NCBI GenBank assembly: GCA_029260075.1
Contig: JAJDDY010000030.1
Span: 1-43,346 of the forward strand
Direction: 5' to 3'
Source: Phycisphaerae bacterium
GTDB lineage: Bacteria; Planctomycetota; Phycisphaerae; UBA1845
Length of the DNA: 43,346 nucleotides
Shown: piece by piece, positions 1-7,997 of the stretch
Position numbering within the stretch: position 1 is the stretch's first letter
How the letters are laid out: each line of letters opens with the position of its first letter
The notes under the pieces: model-generated
The model's database searches: none
Told to the model about the DNA's origin: nothing
Seen by the model: the letters and a program-made list of their open reading frames with translations, nothing else
Program-made: the position numbers and the translations under genes

Positions 1-207
1 CGTCGATTCGACTCCCCCACCTCTAAAGAGATGGGCCACCCAGATAACCGCAACCCCTAAATGCAACGCTGACACCGCACCTGCGACTGAGCATCTTAAC
101 ATTATAGAGGCGGCAGCAGGGGAGACCAGAGGCGGATAAGCGTGTGTTACATTGGACCCGTCCGGTTCACGCTCGGCGGCATCGCTATCGGACGCTGTGC
201 GGAATCG
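1..207. other. Left edge, no gene seen
   Basis: I see no convincing coding frame here. The ABC permease relic on the minus strand stops at 208, so this stretch is downstream of that decayed operon. No terminator with a T-tract is evident. Confidence 0.4.
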
Positions 208-848
208 CTACGGCTCAACGCGACGCAAGTACGTGACGATGCCGGCAACGAAGAACATCGGCGCGAGAGCCCAGCATGTAGTCAAGTACAGGGACAGGGA
301 TTGATCCTCGGTCAGGTTTCGCCCATCGGAGAGGATCGCCAGTGTCATTGGCACTGTGATCGCTGCAATCAGTCCTGCGGCCGCCGCGTTCGACGGGCTC
401 TTTATCCACGAGGAGCAAAACCATGCGACGCCGAATATCAGTGCTCCCGTAGGAGCCAAAATCTCCATGAAGTCGCCGAAGGCAACGCTACGGGGTTTAG
501 TTGCAAGCCAACCGGCCAGAACAAAGATCAGCAAATTAACGGCCCCCATAGCAAGGCAAGACCCAATTGAGAAGATCGCCTTCGCGCCGATCGTCCGCGC
601 TGCTTGACGCTGACCGGATCGACAGCCGGATCCACACCGAGCATGTTGATCTCACCGAAGTCCGGGTGCAGCAAGCCCAGCAGAAGTTTCATCGTGGTGG
701 TCTTCCCCGCCCCGTTGAGACCGAGCAGACCGAGCGTGGCTCCGCGCTCAACGGTCAGGGTGAGGCCGTCCAGCGCGACCACCGACTTGAACCGCTTCGA
801 GACACGGTCGAGTGTGACCACATGTTCATTCGCGACCGTTGATGTCAT
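208..848 (-). pseudogene. Collapsed ABC transporter: ATPase N-terminus joined to permease C-terminus
   Basis: Reading the minus strand from the ATG at 848, the first 80 or so residues are a normal ABC ATPase start: strand 'VVTLDRVSKRFKSVVALDGL', then Walker A 'GLNGAGKTTT', then 'LLGLLHPDFGEINMLGVDP'. Right after 'DPVSVKQ' (about 600) the ATPase homology ends. In the neighbouring frame (about 600 down to the stop at 208) a hydrophobic multi-helix sequence continues, starting 'RTIGAKAIFSIGSCLAMGAV', which looks like the C-terminal part of an ABC-2 type permease. Q-loop, signature motif, Walker B and H-loop are all absent, so neither protein can work as a transporter. The simplest reading is a deletion that removed the ATPase C-terminus and permease N-terminus. 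The ATPase start overlaps the regulator's stop (ATGA at 845-848), so the fragment is still translationally coupled. Confidence 0.75.
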
Positions 849-1279
849 GGTTTCGCTCCGGGTGACCGCGACGCATTGGGTTTCGAACGAGCCGACCGGT
901 TGCGCGTGGCCAGTGCGGCTTGTAGGGACTCGTTGAATAGCGATCGGATGCGCGTTGTGGATATCTTGGCTGCTTGGGCTTTGTCGACACCCTGTTTGAA
1001 CCGGCTTGCGACCGCAGCCTCCGAGCGTCGTTGCGCGGACGATCGCGCGTCGTCGGTCACGAACATGCCCAGCCCGCGACGCATCTCGACGAGGCCCTGT
1101 CGTTCCAGCTCTTGATAGGCTCGTTGAATGGTGTTGGGGTTGACCACCAGCCGCTGGGCCAACGCTCGAATCGATGGCAGCGCCTCACCGGGCCGGTAGA
1201 CGCCCGCGGTCACCGATCCGCAGATGTACTCGACGATCTGTTCGTAAATCGGTACGTGATCGTTGGGGTCGACGGCCAT
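845..1279 (-). CDS. GntR-family transcriptional regulator, YtrA type
   Basis: A 144-residue DNA-binding regulator. The N-terminal winged helix (about residues 8-75) carries the GntR hallmark 'YEQIVEYICGSVTAGVYRPG' followed by 'LPSIRALAQRLVVNPNTIQR' and a wing ending in 'GLGMFV'. After it there is only a short charged tail, not a ligand-binding domain, which is the architecture of the YtrA subfamily. YtrA genes usually sit first in operons for ABC transporters and repress them; the same order is seen here, with the next gene overlapping by 4 bases. An inverted repeat with TAGTGTA/TACACTA half-sites lies 27-52 bases upstream of the ATG and suggests autoregulation. Because the transporter is collapsed, the regulator may be a leftover or may control genes elsewhere. 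The extreme C-terminus, rich in Arg, Ser and Pro, is not recognisable. Confidence 0.9.
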   Translation of the reverse strand: MAVDPNDHVPIYEQIVEYICGSVTAGVYRPGEALPSIRALAQRLVVNPNTIQRAYQELERQGLVEMRRGLGMFVTDDARSSAQRRSEAAVASRFKQGVDKAQAAKISTTRIRSLFNESLQAALATRNRSARSKPNASRSPGAKP

Positions 1280-1305
1280 GATACTTCGACTTTCTACTCG
1301 ACGTC

Positions 1306-1331
1306 TAGTGTACTAGGTAACCACTACACTA
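1306..1331. promoter_or_regulatory. Probable GntR/YtrA operator
   Basis: Perfect 7-bp inverted repeat: TAGTGTA at 1306-1312 and TACACTA at 1325-1331, separated by 12 bases, within an unusually AT-rich stretch just upstream of the GntR start at 1279. YtrA-type regulators are known to bind AGTGTA/TACACT-type half-sites, so this is a plausible autoregulatory operator overlapping the promoter. Binding is inferred. Confidence 0.6.
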
Positions 1332-1443
1332 TACTACACGAAAATCGAATGTCAAGTGGATGCGTGTGTATTTGTTGAACGACGGGACTGGTGTTGTGGA
1401 CGAATTCCTGGCGGATCGGCGGAAGCTGAGGGGCGTTGGCTTC

Positions 1444-1530
1444 GAGCGTATAGGTCGGGGTCGCTGGCAGTGCGTGCGACCCCGAAGTGTCAGGCTTGCA
1501 CAACAGGCTGCTGTGTGCTGCTCAGCCGGG
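1444..1530 (+). repeat. Intergenic repeat family C, copy 1
   Basis: Contains a perfect 10-bp hairpin (TCGGGGTCGC at 1455-1464 with GCGACCCCGA at 1476-1485), then 'GAAGTGTCAGGCT' and 'AGGCTGCTGTGTG'. A related sequence in the same orientation lies at 1981-2064. On the reverse strand both would translate to similar peptides (HTAA..SLTLR), which shows the relation even where bases differ. Confidence 0.6.
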
Positions 1531-1938
1531 ATGAGCGCCACGGCATCGCTCGTTCCGGTCGAGATTTCCCACAGCAGTATCGTGCCGGACTCGCTCTATC
1601 AGGTCGACGTGTTCGACGAGGGCGATCCACCGGTGCCCGCGCCGGCGCCGTCAGTGCCAATGATGATCGCGACCAGCCTGTGGGGTGATTTGGTCGGTCC
1701 GTTTAACCCGCAAACCGGCCAGTGGGGCGCGTCCGACGGCGCGGTCAATCTCACCAGTGACGCGGTGGCGATGATCGAAACGTTTCAGAGTGCTTCCGGG
1801 TTTACACGCAAAGTACACATCGACGTGATGCCCGCTACGCCGGATGGCGCCGTCACCGTGTTGGACGTTGTCTCCGTCATCGACGCGTTCCGCGGGTTCG
1901 ACTATCCGATTGAACCTGGACCGGTGCCATGCCCATAG
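1531..1938 (+). pseudogene. C-terminal fragment of a secreted dockerin-like protein
   Basis: The frame opens at 1360, but sequence resembling a known family starts near the Met at 1531. It resembles the C-terminus of a large planctomycete exported family: 'VPVEISHSSIVPDSLYQVDV', then 'TSLWGDLVGPF', then two dockerin-like segments ('DGAVNLTSDAVAMIETF' and 'DGAVTVLDVVSVIDAFRGF') and a short Pro/Cys tail. Family members are normally several hundred residues long with a signal peptide; here there is neither N-terminal domain nor signal sequence. The upstream part of the frame (1360-1530) is made of repeat DNA. I infer a truncated, non-functional remnant. It lies between two direct repeats (1444-1530 and 1981-2064), so loss of the rest by recombination is plausible. 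Confidence 0.65.
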
Positions 1939-1980
1939 CACACGCTTCGGCCGTCGCGTGTGGCCGATTCGCATGGATTT

Positions 1981-2064
1981 CGGGCCGATCGTCAGCGCGG
2001 TTGGAAGCGCGCGACGTCGAAGTGTCAGGCTGGTTCGATAGGCTGCTGTGTGGGGCTCAACCGG
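1981..2064 (+). repeat. Intergenic repeat family C, copy 2
   Basis: Diverged second copy of the repeat at 1444-1530, same orientation, sharing 'GAAGTGTCAGGCT' and 'AGGCTGCTGTGTG'. It runs into the 3' end of oleB, whose last codons (stop at 2025-2027) are contributed by the repeat. Confidence 0.55.
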
Positions 2065-3032
2065 TCGCGAAGGATTGGTAGAATTCGTTCGTGGGCGTCT
2101 TCGACGAGGTAGTGGCCGGCGTCGGCGAAGCGGTGGACTTCGGCGTTGGGGAACCGGCGGGTCCATTGGTCTAGAGATTTCGACGTGAAGCAGAAATCTT
2201 TCATCCCCCAGAAGATCGTCATCGGGCGATCGCGCAGCATCGGAAGCTGTTTCTCGATTTGCTGCAAACGGGCAAAGCTCTGGTCGCGCGGACTGAGCGG
2301 GGCGTCTTCGACGAAGCGGAGAATCGCGCGCCGGTTGTCGGGCGTGTCGTATGGTAGCAAGTAACCTTGGCGGATCTGCCTTGTCATTCGATCCGGGTGG
2401 CCCATGGCCATGCGTTTGGCTAATCGGGCGAATCCGTTGAGTCGAACGACGGCGAAGTGCCCGACGATAGGCCAGCGACATAGTCGAATCCGAAGCGGCA
2501 ACCGGCCGCCGACGAACGCGGCGGTGTTGAAAATGACCAAGCGCCGCACGCGATCGAAATGCTCCACCGCCCACCCCAGCCCGATAGGACCGCCCCAGTC
2601 GTGAACCACAAGCGTTACGTCGTGCAGATCGAGATGATCGAGCAGGCGCGTAAGGTTGTTGATGTGCGTCGAAAGGGTGTAGGGATAGTCACGCGGTTTG
2701 TCGGACAACCCGCAGCCGATGTGGTCTGGGGCGATGACACGATGGCGATCGGCCAGTCCGGAAATCAATGTTCGGTAGTAGAAGGACCACGTCGGGTTGC
2801 CGTGGACCATGACGATCGGCGAGCCTGAACCTTCGTCCACGTAGTGCATGCGCTGGCCGTCGACATTGAGTCCGTTGGTGTGGAATGGGTAGAGCTCCCC
2901 GAGTGATGCGGCCCGTGGGTCGGGGGCGGACCATCGCGGCGAAGGGGAGTTGGGCGTGGCGTTCGACTTGGTCATCTCCGCCGACGGAATCGGTGTGTTG
3001 ATCGTTGCGTGCCTTGTTGGGCTATCCTGCAT
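2025..3032 (-). CDS. oleB: OleB-like alpha/beta hydrolase (haloalkane-dehalogenase family)
   Basis: A 335-residue alpha/beta hydrolase of the haloalkane dehalogenase family. Visible: 'VMVHGNPTWSFYYR' (oxyanion-hole HGNPTW, residues 77-82), nucleophile Asp145 in 'VVHDWGGPIGLGW', acid Asp279 in 'FWGMKDFCF', and base His307 in 'DAGHYLVED'. The gene follows oleA at 169 bases on the same strand, and that pairing separates it from true dehalogenases. In the known Ole pathway OleB decarboxylates the beta-lactone made by OleC to give a cis-olefin. OleC (AMP-forming ligase-like) and OleD (reductase) are not downstream; a repeat and a gene fragment lie there instead. The first 40 or so residues are low-complexity and the start may be Met20. 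The last codons fall in a repeat. A generic dehalogenase role is the alternative. Confidence 0.82.
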   Translation of the reverse strand: MQDSPTRHATINTPIPSAEMTKSNATPNSPSPRWSAPDPRAASLGELYPFHTNGLNVDGQRMHYVDEGSGSPIVMVHGNPTWSFYYRTLISGLADRHRVIAPDHIGCGLSDKPRDYPYTLSTHINNLTRLLDHLDLHDVTLVVHDWGGPIGLGWAVEHFDRVRRLVIFNTAAFVGGRLPLRIRLCRWPIVGHFAVVRLNGFARLAKRMAMGHPDRMTRQIRQGYLLPYDTPDNRRAILRFVEDAPLSPRDQSFARLQQIEKQLPMLRDRPMTIFWGMKDFCFTSKSLDQWTRRFPNAEVHRFADAGHYLVEDAHERILPILRDRLSPTQQPIEPA

Positions 3033-3201
3033 GATTCAGATCGCCGGGTACGAGGCGCGTTCAGCCTGCGACGCCACGAACGCGCGGCACGAAGAAGTCT
3101 AAGCAAGTCACCGGTCGAAGACGAGCAAGGCTGTCGTTCATAACGATTCAGCGGATCGAAGCGCGACCATCACACGCTTCAATTCTTCTTGTTCCGCACT
3201 C

Positions 3202-4251
3202 CTACCATCGCAGCGCGAGCATGACGCTGCAGAGACCACTGCCGATGCCCAGTGCTGCGATGCGTGTTCCGGCGGCGGGCGTGTCGCGCTCAATTCCCAT
3301 GGCCATCGTGAGCGGCAGTGACACCGAGCCGACATTGCCAAGCACGTCAAATGTCGAAAAATCTTGTGTTACGTCGAGGCCGAGTGCTTCGTAGAGTTGA
3401 TCGCGGTGCGCGGTGCCGACTTGATGGCAAAAGCTGCGATCGACGTCGTCGTTGTTCCAGCCCAACGTCTGTTGAAACGCCTTCCAGGTTTCGGCGGCGA
3501 GGATACACCCGTTGTAGAGCAGTGTCTCCGCCTGAGTCTGCATACTCATCGGTGCGCCCGCGCCGAAACCGGTGTCTGCACTGCCGCGACAGAGATCGTT
3601 GTGCTGTGTCGCGGTCATGGCACTTCCGCCGACGAGTCGGTGATTCGTTTCGGAGACGGATTCGTGCGTCAGGACGGCCGCGACGGCGCCGGAGCCGATG
3701 GTGAGGGAGGCGAACGCTGCTTTGAATTCCTTCCGGGTCAGCTTGGTCGACTGAAGAAGCTGCTGGATTGTCGTGCGAACGAGGTTGCGGCTGCTCTCAC
3801 CGGCTACGATCAAGCCCCGCTTTACCTGTCCGAGTTCGATCATGTTGGCAACTGATATTACGCCGTTGAGAAAACCCAAGCAGGCGTTGGAAATATCGTA
3901 GACCATGGCCCTTGGCGACAGGCCGAGGTTGTTGTGGACCACGGACGCGGTGGCGGGTTCGAGGCAATCGCGTGAGACTGATGTGTGAATCAGGCACTCG
4001 ATGTCTTGCGCGTTGACGTTGGCTGCCGCGAGTGCCCGTCGGCCCGCGCCGGTGCTGGCGTCGCTCGGGAGCGTGTGTTCATCCCAATAGCGCCGCTCAC
4101 GAATTCCGGTCATCAGCTCGATTCGCCCCTCGTGGAGACCAAACCGCTCGTAGATCGGCGCGAGCTCACGCTCAATCTCAACGGATGTGACGACGTTCTC
4201 CGGTAACTCGTAGGCCAAGCTTTCGAGATGCACGTGCTTGTATTTCAGCAT
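3202..4251 (-). CDS. oleA: OleA-like thiolase (head-to-head acyl condensation)
   Basis: A 349-residue thiolase-superfamily enzyme of the KAS III fold. Nucleophile Cys124 in 'YDISNACLGFLNG', His276 in 'FCHQVGTAHRD' and Asn306 in 'DVLGNVGSVSLPL' form the catalytic set. Glu98 in 'SRDCLEPATASV' matches the extra Glu that OleA uses as base in non-decarboxylative Claisen condensation of two fatty acyl-CoAs. The pattern 'SVSRDxLEPxTAS' is typical of OleA rather than FabH. The product is a beta-keto acid, later turned into a long-chain olefin by OleD, OleC and OleB. oleB is the next gene downstream on the same strand. FabH is the main alternative, but the partner gene and Glu98 argue against it. Confidence 0.87.
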   Translation of the reverse strand: MLKYKHVHLESLAYELPENVVTSVEIERELAPIYERFGLHEGRIELMTGIRERRYWDEHTLPSDASTGAGRRALAAANVNAQDIECLIHTSVSRDCLEPATASVVHNNLGLSPRAMVYDISNACLGFLNGVISVANMIELGQVKRGLIVAGESSRNLVRTTIQQLLQSTKLTRKEFKAAFASLTIGSGAVAAVLTHESVSETNHRLVGGSAMTATQHNDLCRGSADTGFGAGAPMSMQTQAETLLYNGCILAAETWKAFQQTLGWNNDDVDRSFCHQVGTAHRDQLYEALGLDVTQDFSTFDVLGNVGSVSLPLTMAMGIERDTPAAGTRIAALGIGSGLCSVMLALRW

Positions 4252-4609
4252 AGGCGCTCAACCAAGACTGATCCGGTGTTCGCGTGGGACGACACAACGA
4301 TTCGGCGGATTATAACGAGTAAAACGCCCACGTGTAGTACCACGATCGCCTGGGCTGCCTGTTGAACAACTGTGGCACCGGCTTCCAGCCGGTGATTCAT
4401 TAGCGTTTTCCGCCTCTTGACGGAGACAAGTCCCATTGTCACGGGCGGGTTCGCGGCGACGTGATTGAATACCAGCCTTGTTCAACAGACCGCTGTGCCG
4501 CAATGAATCCGGCGATCTGGGACGTACACGCCCTTTGTAGCCGCATCGCAGCAAATGGCAGAACAGTAGTCGCCACGTCACGCTTGGTCGGTTGAGTTCG
4601 CTTCGGTCG
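4252..4609. other. Gap between recA and oleA, mostly a MITE-like repeat
   Basis: No coding frame I believe. The middle (4353-4494) is a complete copy of the terminal-inverted-repeat element described separately. The flanks show nothing recognisable. The recA stop lies at the left-hand edge of the recA entry (4610). Confidence 0.5.
4353..4494 (+). repeat. MITE-like element, copy 1 (complete)
   Basis: About 142 bp. The ends carry a perfect 10-bp inverted repeat, TGTTGAACAA (4360-4369) and TTGTTCAACA (4478-4487), and the similarity extends outward (GGCTGCC.. / ..GACCGCT). Inside is a small hairpin, 'ACCGGCTTCCAGCCGGTGA' (4378-4396). A clearly related element in the same orientation is at 17536-17668, and partial reverse copies are at 10631-10733 and about 21550-21597. 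There is no coding capacity. Confidence 0.7.
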
Positions 4610-5740
4610 CTAGGCCCGCTTGCGCTTGGCTGGGCGATTCTTGGCCTCCGGCTTGGCTACGGGGCTGGGCGAGATCGGGATGTTTTTCTTCTCGTCGCTG
4701 CCTTTCGACTCCGTCTTGTCCTTACTTTCTACCGGCTTAGGCGTACGTCGTTCCAGGACCGCAGAGCGTATTTCCGTGTACAGGTCGGTGTTGTCACAGA
4801 GGAACTGCTTGGCGTTTTCGCGACCTTGGCCCAGGCGAACGTCGCCATAGCTGAACCAGGCACCGCTTCTGATGACAATTTCATCAGCGATCGCGAGGTC
4901 GAGCAGGTCGCCCTCGGCGCTGATGCCGCTGTCGTACATGATGTCGAATTCCGCCTCGCGAAACGGGGCTGCAACTTTGTTTTTAACGACCTTCGCCCGG
5001 ACGCGACTGCCGGTGATCGTGTCACCCTCTTTGATAGCGCCGATGCGGCGAATATCGAGCCGTACTGAGGAATAGAACTTGAGCGCTCGCCCGCCGGTGG
5101 TGGTTTCCGGGTTGCCGAACATAACGCCGATCTTCATGCGGATTTGATTGATGAAGATCACCATTGTTTTGCTCTTACCAATCGCCCCGGTGAGCTTGCG
5201 CAGGGCTTGGCTCATCAGCCGCGCTTGTGAGCCCATCTGGGCGTCGCCCATGTTGCCCTCTAGTTCATTACGCGGGATCAAGGCCGCGACGGAGTCCACG
5301 ATGACGACAGAAACAGCCGCACTACGCACCAGCATCTCCGTAATTTCCAATGCCTCTTCGCCCGACTCGGGTTGACTAACGAGCAGTTGCTCAAGATTGA
5401 TTCCGCACTTCTTGGCCCACGGCGGATTCAGTGCGTGCTCGGCGTCGACAATGGCGGCCACGCCCCCGGCGTGCTGCGCCGCAGCGGCTACATGTAGAGC
5501 GAGTGTCGTTTTGCCGGACGCTTCGGGGCCGAACATCTCGATGACCCGACCGGAGGGCAAACCCCGTCCGCCGAGCGCTAGGTCGAGCGAGAGCGTGCCC
5601 GTGGATATGCCCGCCACGTCTGATTCCATCTTGTCGAGCTGCATGATCGCGCCCTTACCGTACGCCTTCTCTATGGTTTGGAGTGCTCGCTGGAGCGCTT
5701 CGTCACGTTTCGCTTCTCGATCGTCGTTCTTGTTGGCCAT
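4610..5740 (-). CDS. recA: RecA recombinase
   Basis: A 376-residue RecA, the ATP-dependent strand-exchange protein of homologous recombination and co-protease for LexA. Walker A is 'GPEASGKT' (residues 71-78; most RecA proteins have GPESSGKT). Also seen are 'VDAEHALNP', Walker B '[20 protein letters not shown]', loop L2 '[19 protein letters not shown]' and the C-terminal '[20 protein letters not shown]'. '[13 protein letters not shown]' departs from the usual 'HALDPxYAKKLGV' but is not in a catalytic position. After about residue 325 there is a Lys/Pro/Glu-rich tail of about 50 residues, longer than in E. coli. The ATG at 5740 is preceded by AAGGAT. thpR ends 11 bases upstream, suggesting one transcript. 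Confidence 0.98.
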   Translation of the reverse strand: MANKNDDREAKRDEALQRALQTIEKAYGKGAIMQLDKMESDVAGISTGTLSLDLALGGRGLPSGRVIEMFGPEASGKTTLALHVAAAAQHAGGVAAIVDAEHALNPPWAKKCGINLEQLLVSQPESGEEALEITEMLVRSAAVSVVIVDSVAALIPRNELEGNMGDAQMGSQARLMSQALRKLTGAIGKSKTMVIFINQIRMKIGVMFGNPETTTGGRALKFYSSVRLDIRRIGAIKEGDTITGSRVRAKVVKNKVAAPFREAEFDIMYDSGISAEGDLLDLAIADEIVIRSGAWFSYGDVRLGQGRENAKQFLCDNTDLYTEIRSAVLERRTPKPVESKDKTESKGSDEKKNIPISPSPVAKPEAKNRPAKRKRA

Positions 5741-5751
5741 CGCAACTATCC

Positions 5752-6330
5752 TTATTGTTGAGTCGGGCCACGCACGCCGCCCAGTGCGAGCGTCGCGACC
5801 GTAGTGTATGTTGCACCGTTCGGCGACAGCACGGATGACATCACCGTGACCGCCGACACTGATTGATCAATCGGGCCGAGTACACAGTCCTGCACGCCGG
5901 ATCGAATCCGCTCGTTGGAGCGATCGTTACGCACACGACCGAGCGTGACGTGCGGAGAAAACTGTCGTTGCTCCCGAGCAAAGCCAAACTTCTCCATGGC
6001 GAGGTCGATGCGCTCCGCACATGCACCCAAGATGCCGGAATTCTCCGCAACACCGGCCCATACAATCAGCACCGGACCGTGTCGCGGGAAACATCCGCAA
6101 CCGCCGACTGTCAGTCGAAAGGGTGCAACATCATCAATTGCTTCGGTCACCGCGTCGCATACCGCCGCAACATGACCGTCCGCTGTTTCGCCGAGGAACT
6201 TGACGGTCAGGTGCAGCAGCGGGGGCGACACCCACCGGACGTCCGGACACCGCTGGGCCAGCGAAGTTTGAGCCGCCCGTAGTGCGGACTTAACGGCGTC
6301 GTCCAACAGTATGGCCACGAAAAGTCGCAC
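5752..6330 (-). CDS. thpR: RNA 2',3'-cyclic phosphodiesterase (ThpR, 2H family)
   Basis: A 192-residue 2H-superfamily phosphoesterase. The two catalytic HxTx motifs are '[11 protein letters not shown]' (about residues 40-50) and '[11 protein letters not shown]' (about 125-135), with the expected spacing. The opening '[11 protein letters not shown]' is typical of the ThpR/LigT family, which opens 2',3'-cyclic phosphates on RNA. The start is GTG, with a purine-rich Shine-Dalgarno GAAGGCGGA upstream. It precedes recA by 11 bases; thpR and recA are neighbours in many bacteria, supporting the call. Confidence 0.93.
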   Translation of the reverse strand: MRLFVAILLDDAVKSALRAAQTSLAQRCPDVRWVSPPLLHLTVKFLGETADGHVAAVCDAVTEAIDDVAPFRLTVGGCGCFPRHGPVLIVWAGVAENSGILGACAERIDLAMEKFGFAREQRQFSPHVTLGRVRNDRSNERIRSGVQDCVLGPIDQSVSAVTVMSSVLSPNGATYTTVATLALGGVRGPTQQ

Positions 6331-6346
6331 GGCGTTCGATCCGCCT

Positions 6347-6907
6347 TCATTTTTGCCGCTTCATTCCAGTCCTTGAATGAAGATCAAAGCCTCCGTCGGG
6401 CCCTTGGGTTTCAATGAGCACTTCGTATTCGTCGTTGTTGATGATCTTGTACGTCAGGCGCATCTTGAAAAACGAGGGAAGGCTTTCAATGTCCTCAGAC
6501 GTGAACACAAAGGTCTTCAGGTCGGCGCTTTGAGTCTCCATGGCGTAATGGACAACGAAGCGGTCGGAGTCGAATCGCCGAATAATGTACTGCTGTCGTT
6601 TGCGATCGAAGCTGACGACGGCCAGGTCTTTGTGGTTGTCACGCTGCGGCTTACCGCGCTCACTCGGGAACACCGTCGTGCTCGTGATTTGCAGGAACTT
6701 GCCGTCGAGCATGAAACGAAACTGTTCGTGCCGTCGCGTACGCCCGTCGTACCCGACGCCTGTACCTTCCCATCGGCCCTCAAGCACCCGGAACGGCGCC
6801 CACCGGTCGACAGGTGGCGCCTTGCCATCAGTCTGAGACCATGCGACAGCACCCATGCACGCCAGAACAGTGGCGGTCACGCCGAAAACGAAACGACGTC
6901 TTGGCAT
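6347..6907 (-). CDS. Exported protein of unknown function (DUF1579-like barrel)
   Basis: I take the start at the ATG at 6907 ('MPRRRFVFGVTATVLACMGA'), which gives a signal peptide ending near 'AVAWSQ'; an ATG at 6916 is equally possible. The longer frame back to 7243 overlaps the kinase gene and is not credible. The mature part of about 160 residues has an 'FRVLEGRWEGTGVGYDGR' opening, then repeated beta-strand-like segments ('EQFRFMLDGKFLQITSTT', 'YIIRRFDSDRFVVHYAMET', 'MRLTYKIINNDEYEVLIET'). This resembles DUF1579 or lipocalin/FABP-like small barrels that may bind hydrophobic ligands. That is family resemblance only; no catalytic residues are apparent. It probably acts outside the cytoplasmic membrane. 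Confidence 0.75.
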   Translation of the reverse strand: MPRRRFVFGVTATVLACMGAVAWSQTDGKAPPVDRWAPFRVLEGRWEGTGVGYDGRTRRHEQFRFMLDGKFLQITSTTVFPSERGKPQRDNHKDLAVVSFDRKRQQYIIRRFDSDRFVVHYAMETQSADLKTFVFTSEDIESLPSFFKMRLTYKIINNDEYEVLIETQGPDGGFDLHSRTGMKRQK

Positions 6908-6939
6908 ACGGCTCATCTCGCGAAACATCCGTCTACGTA

Positions 6940-6959
6940 GACCGACTGGAAAGTCGGTC
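6940..6959. repeat. Short perfect hairpin
   Basis: GACCGACT (6940-6947), loop GGAA, AGTCGGTC (6952-6959): a perfect 8-bp stem with a GNRA-like tetraloop, in the 184-base gap between the kinase gene and the exported-protein gene (both minus strand). It could be an intercistronic RNA structure or one copy of an interspersed hairpin repeat. There is no T-tract, so it is not a classical terminator. Confidence 0.5.
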
Positions 6960-7091
6960 CCACAACAATTTCCTGTGTCTTCAGCAGCCCGCTCATCGCC
7001 CCATGCGGCAAAACGCAAGGGCGTTCGTTCTGTACCTCCACAGATGCGATACCAGGGATACATCAAAAGGCCATCACTGTTCCAACGGCGA

Positions 7092-7997
7092 TTAGTCCAA
7101 CCGCAGGCTGTCGACAAACGTCGAGACGCGTTTATCGATTTGGTCACGCGTGAGGTCGCGAACTCGACCGAGTGAAAAGTCTTCAATCGTAAACGACGCC
7201 GCCACAGTGCCATGGACCATGGCGCGGCGAAGGGCAGCCACATCGTGCGTGCCGCGCTCAGCCAGATAGCCCATCACGCCCCCGGCGAAGCTATCGCCAG
7301 CCCCGGTGGGGTCGACAACATTCTTGGTGGGAAACGCTGGTAGGGCAAAGACCTGGTTGGAGGTGAGCAGCACGACGCCGTGCTCGCCCTTTTTTATCAT
7401 GACGAACTTGGGGCCGAAGTCGAGAATTGCCTCGCCAGCCGCGATGAGATTGGTTTGGCCGGTAAGCTGACGCGCTTCCGCGTCGTTAAAAATAACACCG
7501 GTTACAAGACCCAGTGTTTCCACAAGCGAGGAACGTTCGTTTTCGATCCAAAGGTTCATGGAGTCGCACACCGAAAGCGTTGGCGACGAAATCTGTGACA
7601 GCAACTCACGTTGTAGCGTTGGATGCGTATTGGCCAGGAACACCGTGTCGGAATCGGCGAAGGACTCGGGAACCTTCGGGGCCGCCTCAGCCAGCACGTT
7701 CAAACTCACGTCCACCGTTTCGGCTTCGTTCATGGTCCCTTCGTAGCGACCCGTCCAGCGGAACGTGCTGCTTCCCGACCGTGTCTCCAGCCCCGCGAGA
7801 TCAATCCGTCGTGACCCAAGCACCGTACGAAACCCGTCAGGGAAGTCATCCCCGACGGTAGCTACCAAGCGGACGGGTACATACTGCGTAGCCGCAAACG
7901 AGAAATAGACGGCCGTGCCGCCCAGCACGCTGTCGACGCTCCCATGCGGCGTCGTAACGCTATCAATTCCGATACTGCCGGTCACCAAAAGGGACAT
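7092..7997 (-). CDS. PfkB-family carbohydrate kinase
   Basis: A 301-residue ribokinase-like (PfkB) kinase, phosphorylating a sugar or nucleoside with ATP. Visible: the N-terminal 'GGTAVYFSFAATQYVPVRLV' sugar-binding region with the GG motif, 'VGDDFPDGF', and near the C-terminus the PfkB signature 2 'VDPTGAGDSFAGGVMGYLAE', which holds the anion hole and catalytic Asp. 'VIFNDAEARQLTG' matches the conserved N-E region upstream of the ATP site. The start has GAGGCGTAC before the ATG. Substrate cannot be told from sequence: ribose, adenosine, fructose or other. The neighbours give no pathway clue. Confidence 0.9.
   Translation of the reverse strand: MSLLVTGSIGIDSVTTPHGSVDSVLGGTAVYFSFAATQYVPVRLVATVGDDFPDGFRTVLGSRRIDLAGLETRSGSSTFRWTGRYEGTMNEAETVDVSLNVLAEAAPKVPESFADSDTVFLANTHPTLQRELLSQISSPTLSVCDSMNLWIENERSSLVETLGLVTGVIFNDAEARQLTGQTNLIAAGEAILDFGPKFVMIKKGEHGVVLLTSNQVFALPAFPTKNVVDPTGAGDSFAGGVMGYLAERGTHDVAALRRAMVHGTVAASFTIEDFSLGRVRDLTRDQIDKRVSTFVDSLRLD

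Noticed and set aside
4258-4581. 107-residue minus-strand frame
   Set aside because: It lies within the MITE-like element and has no coding signature or ribosome site.
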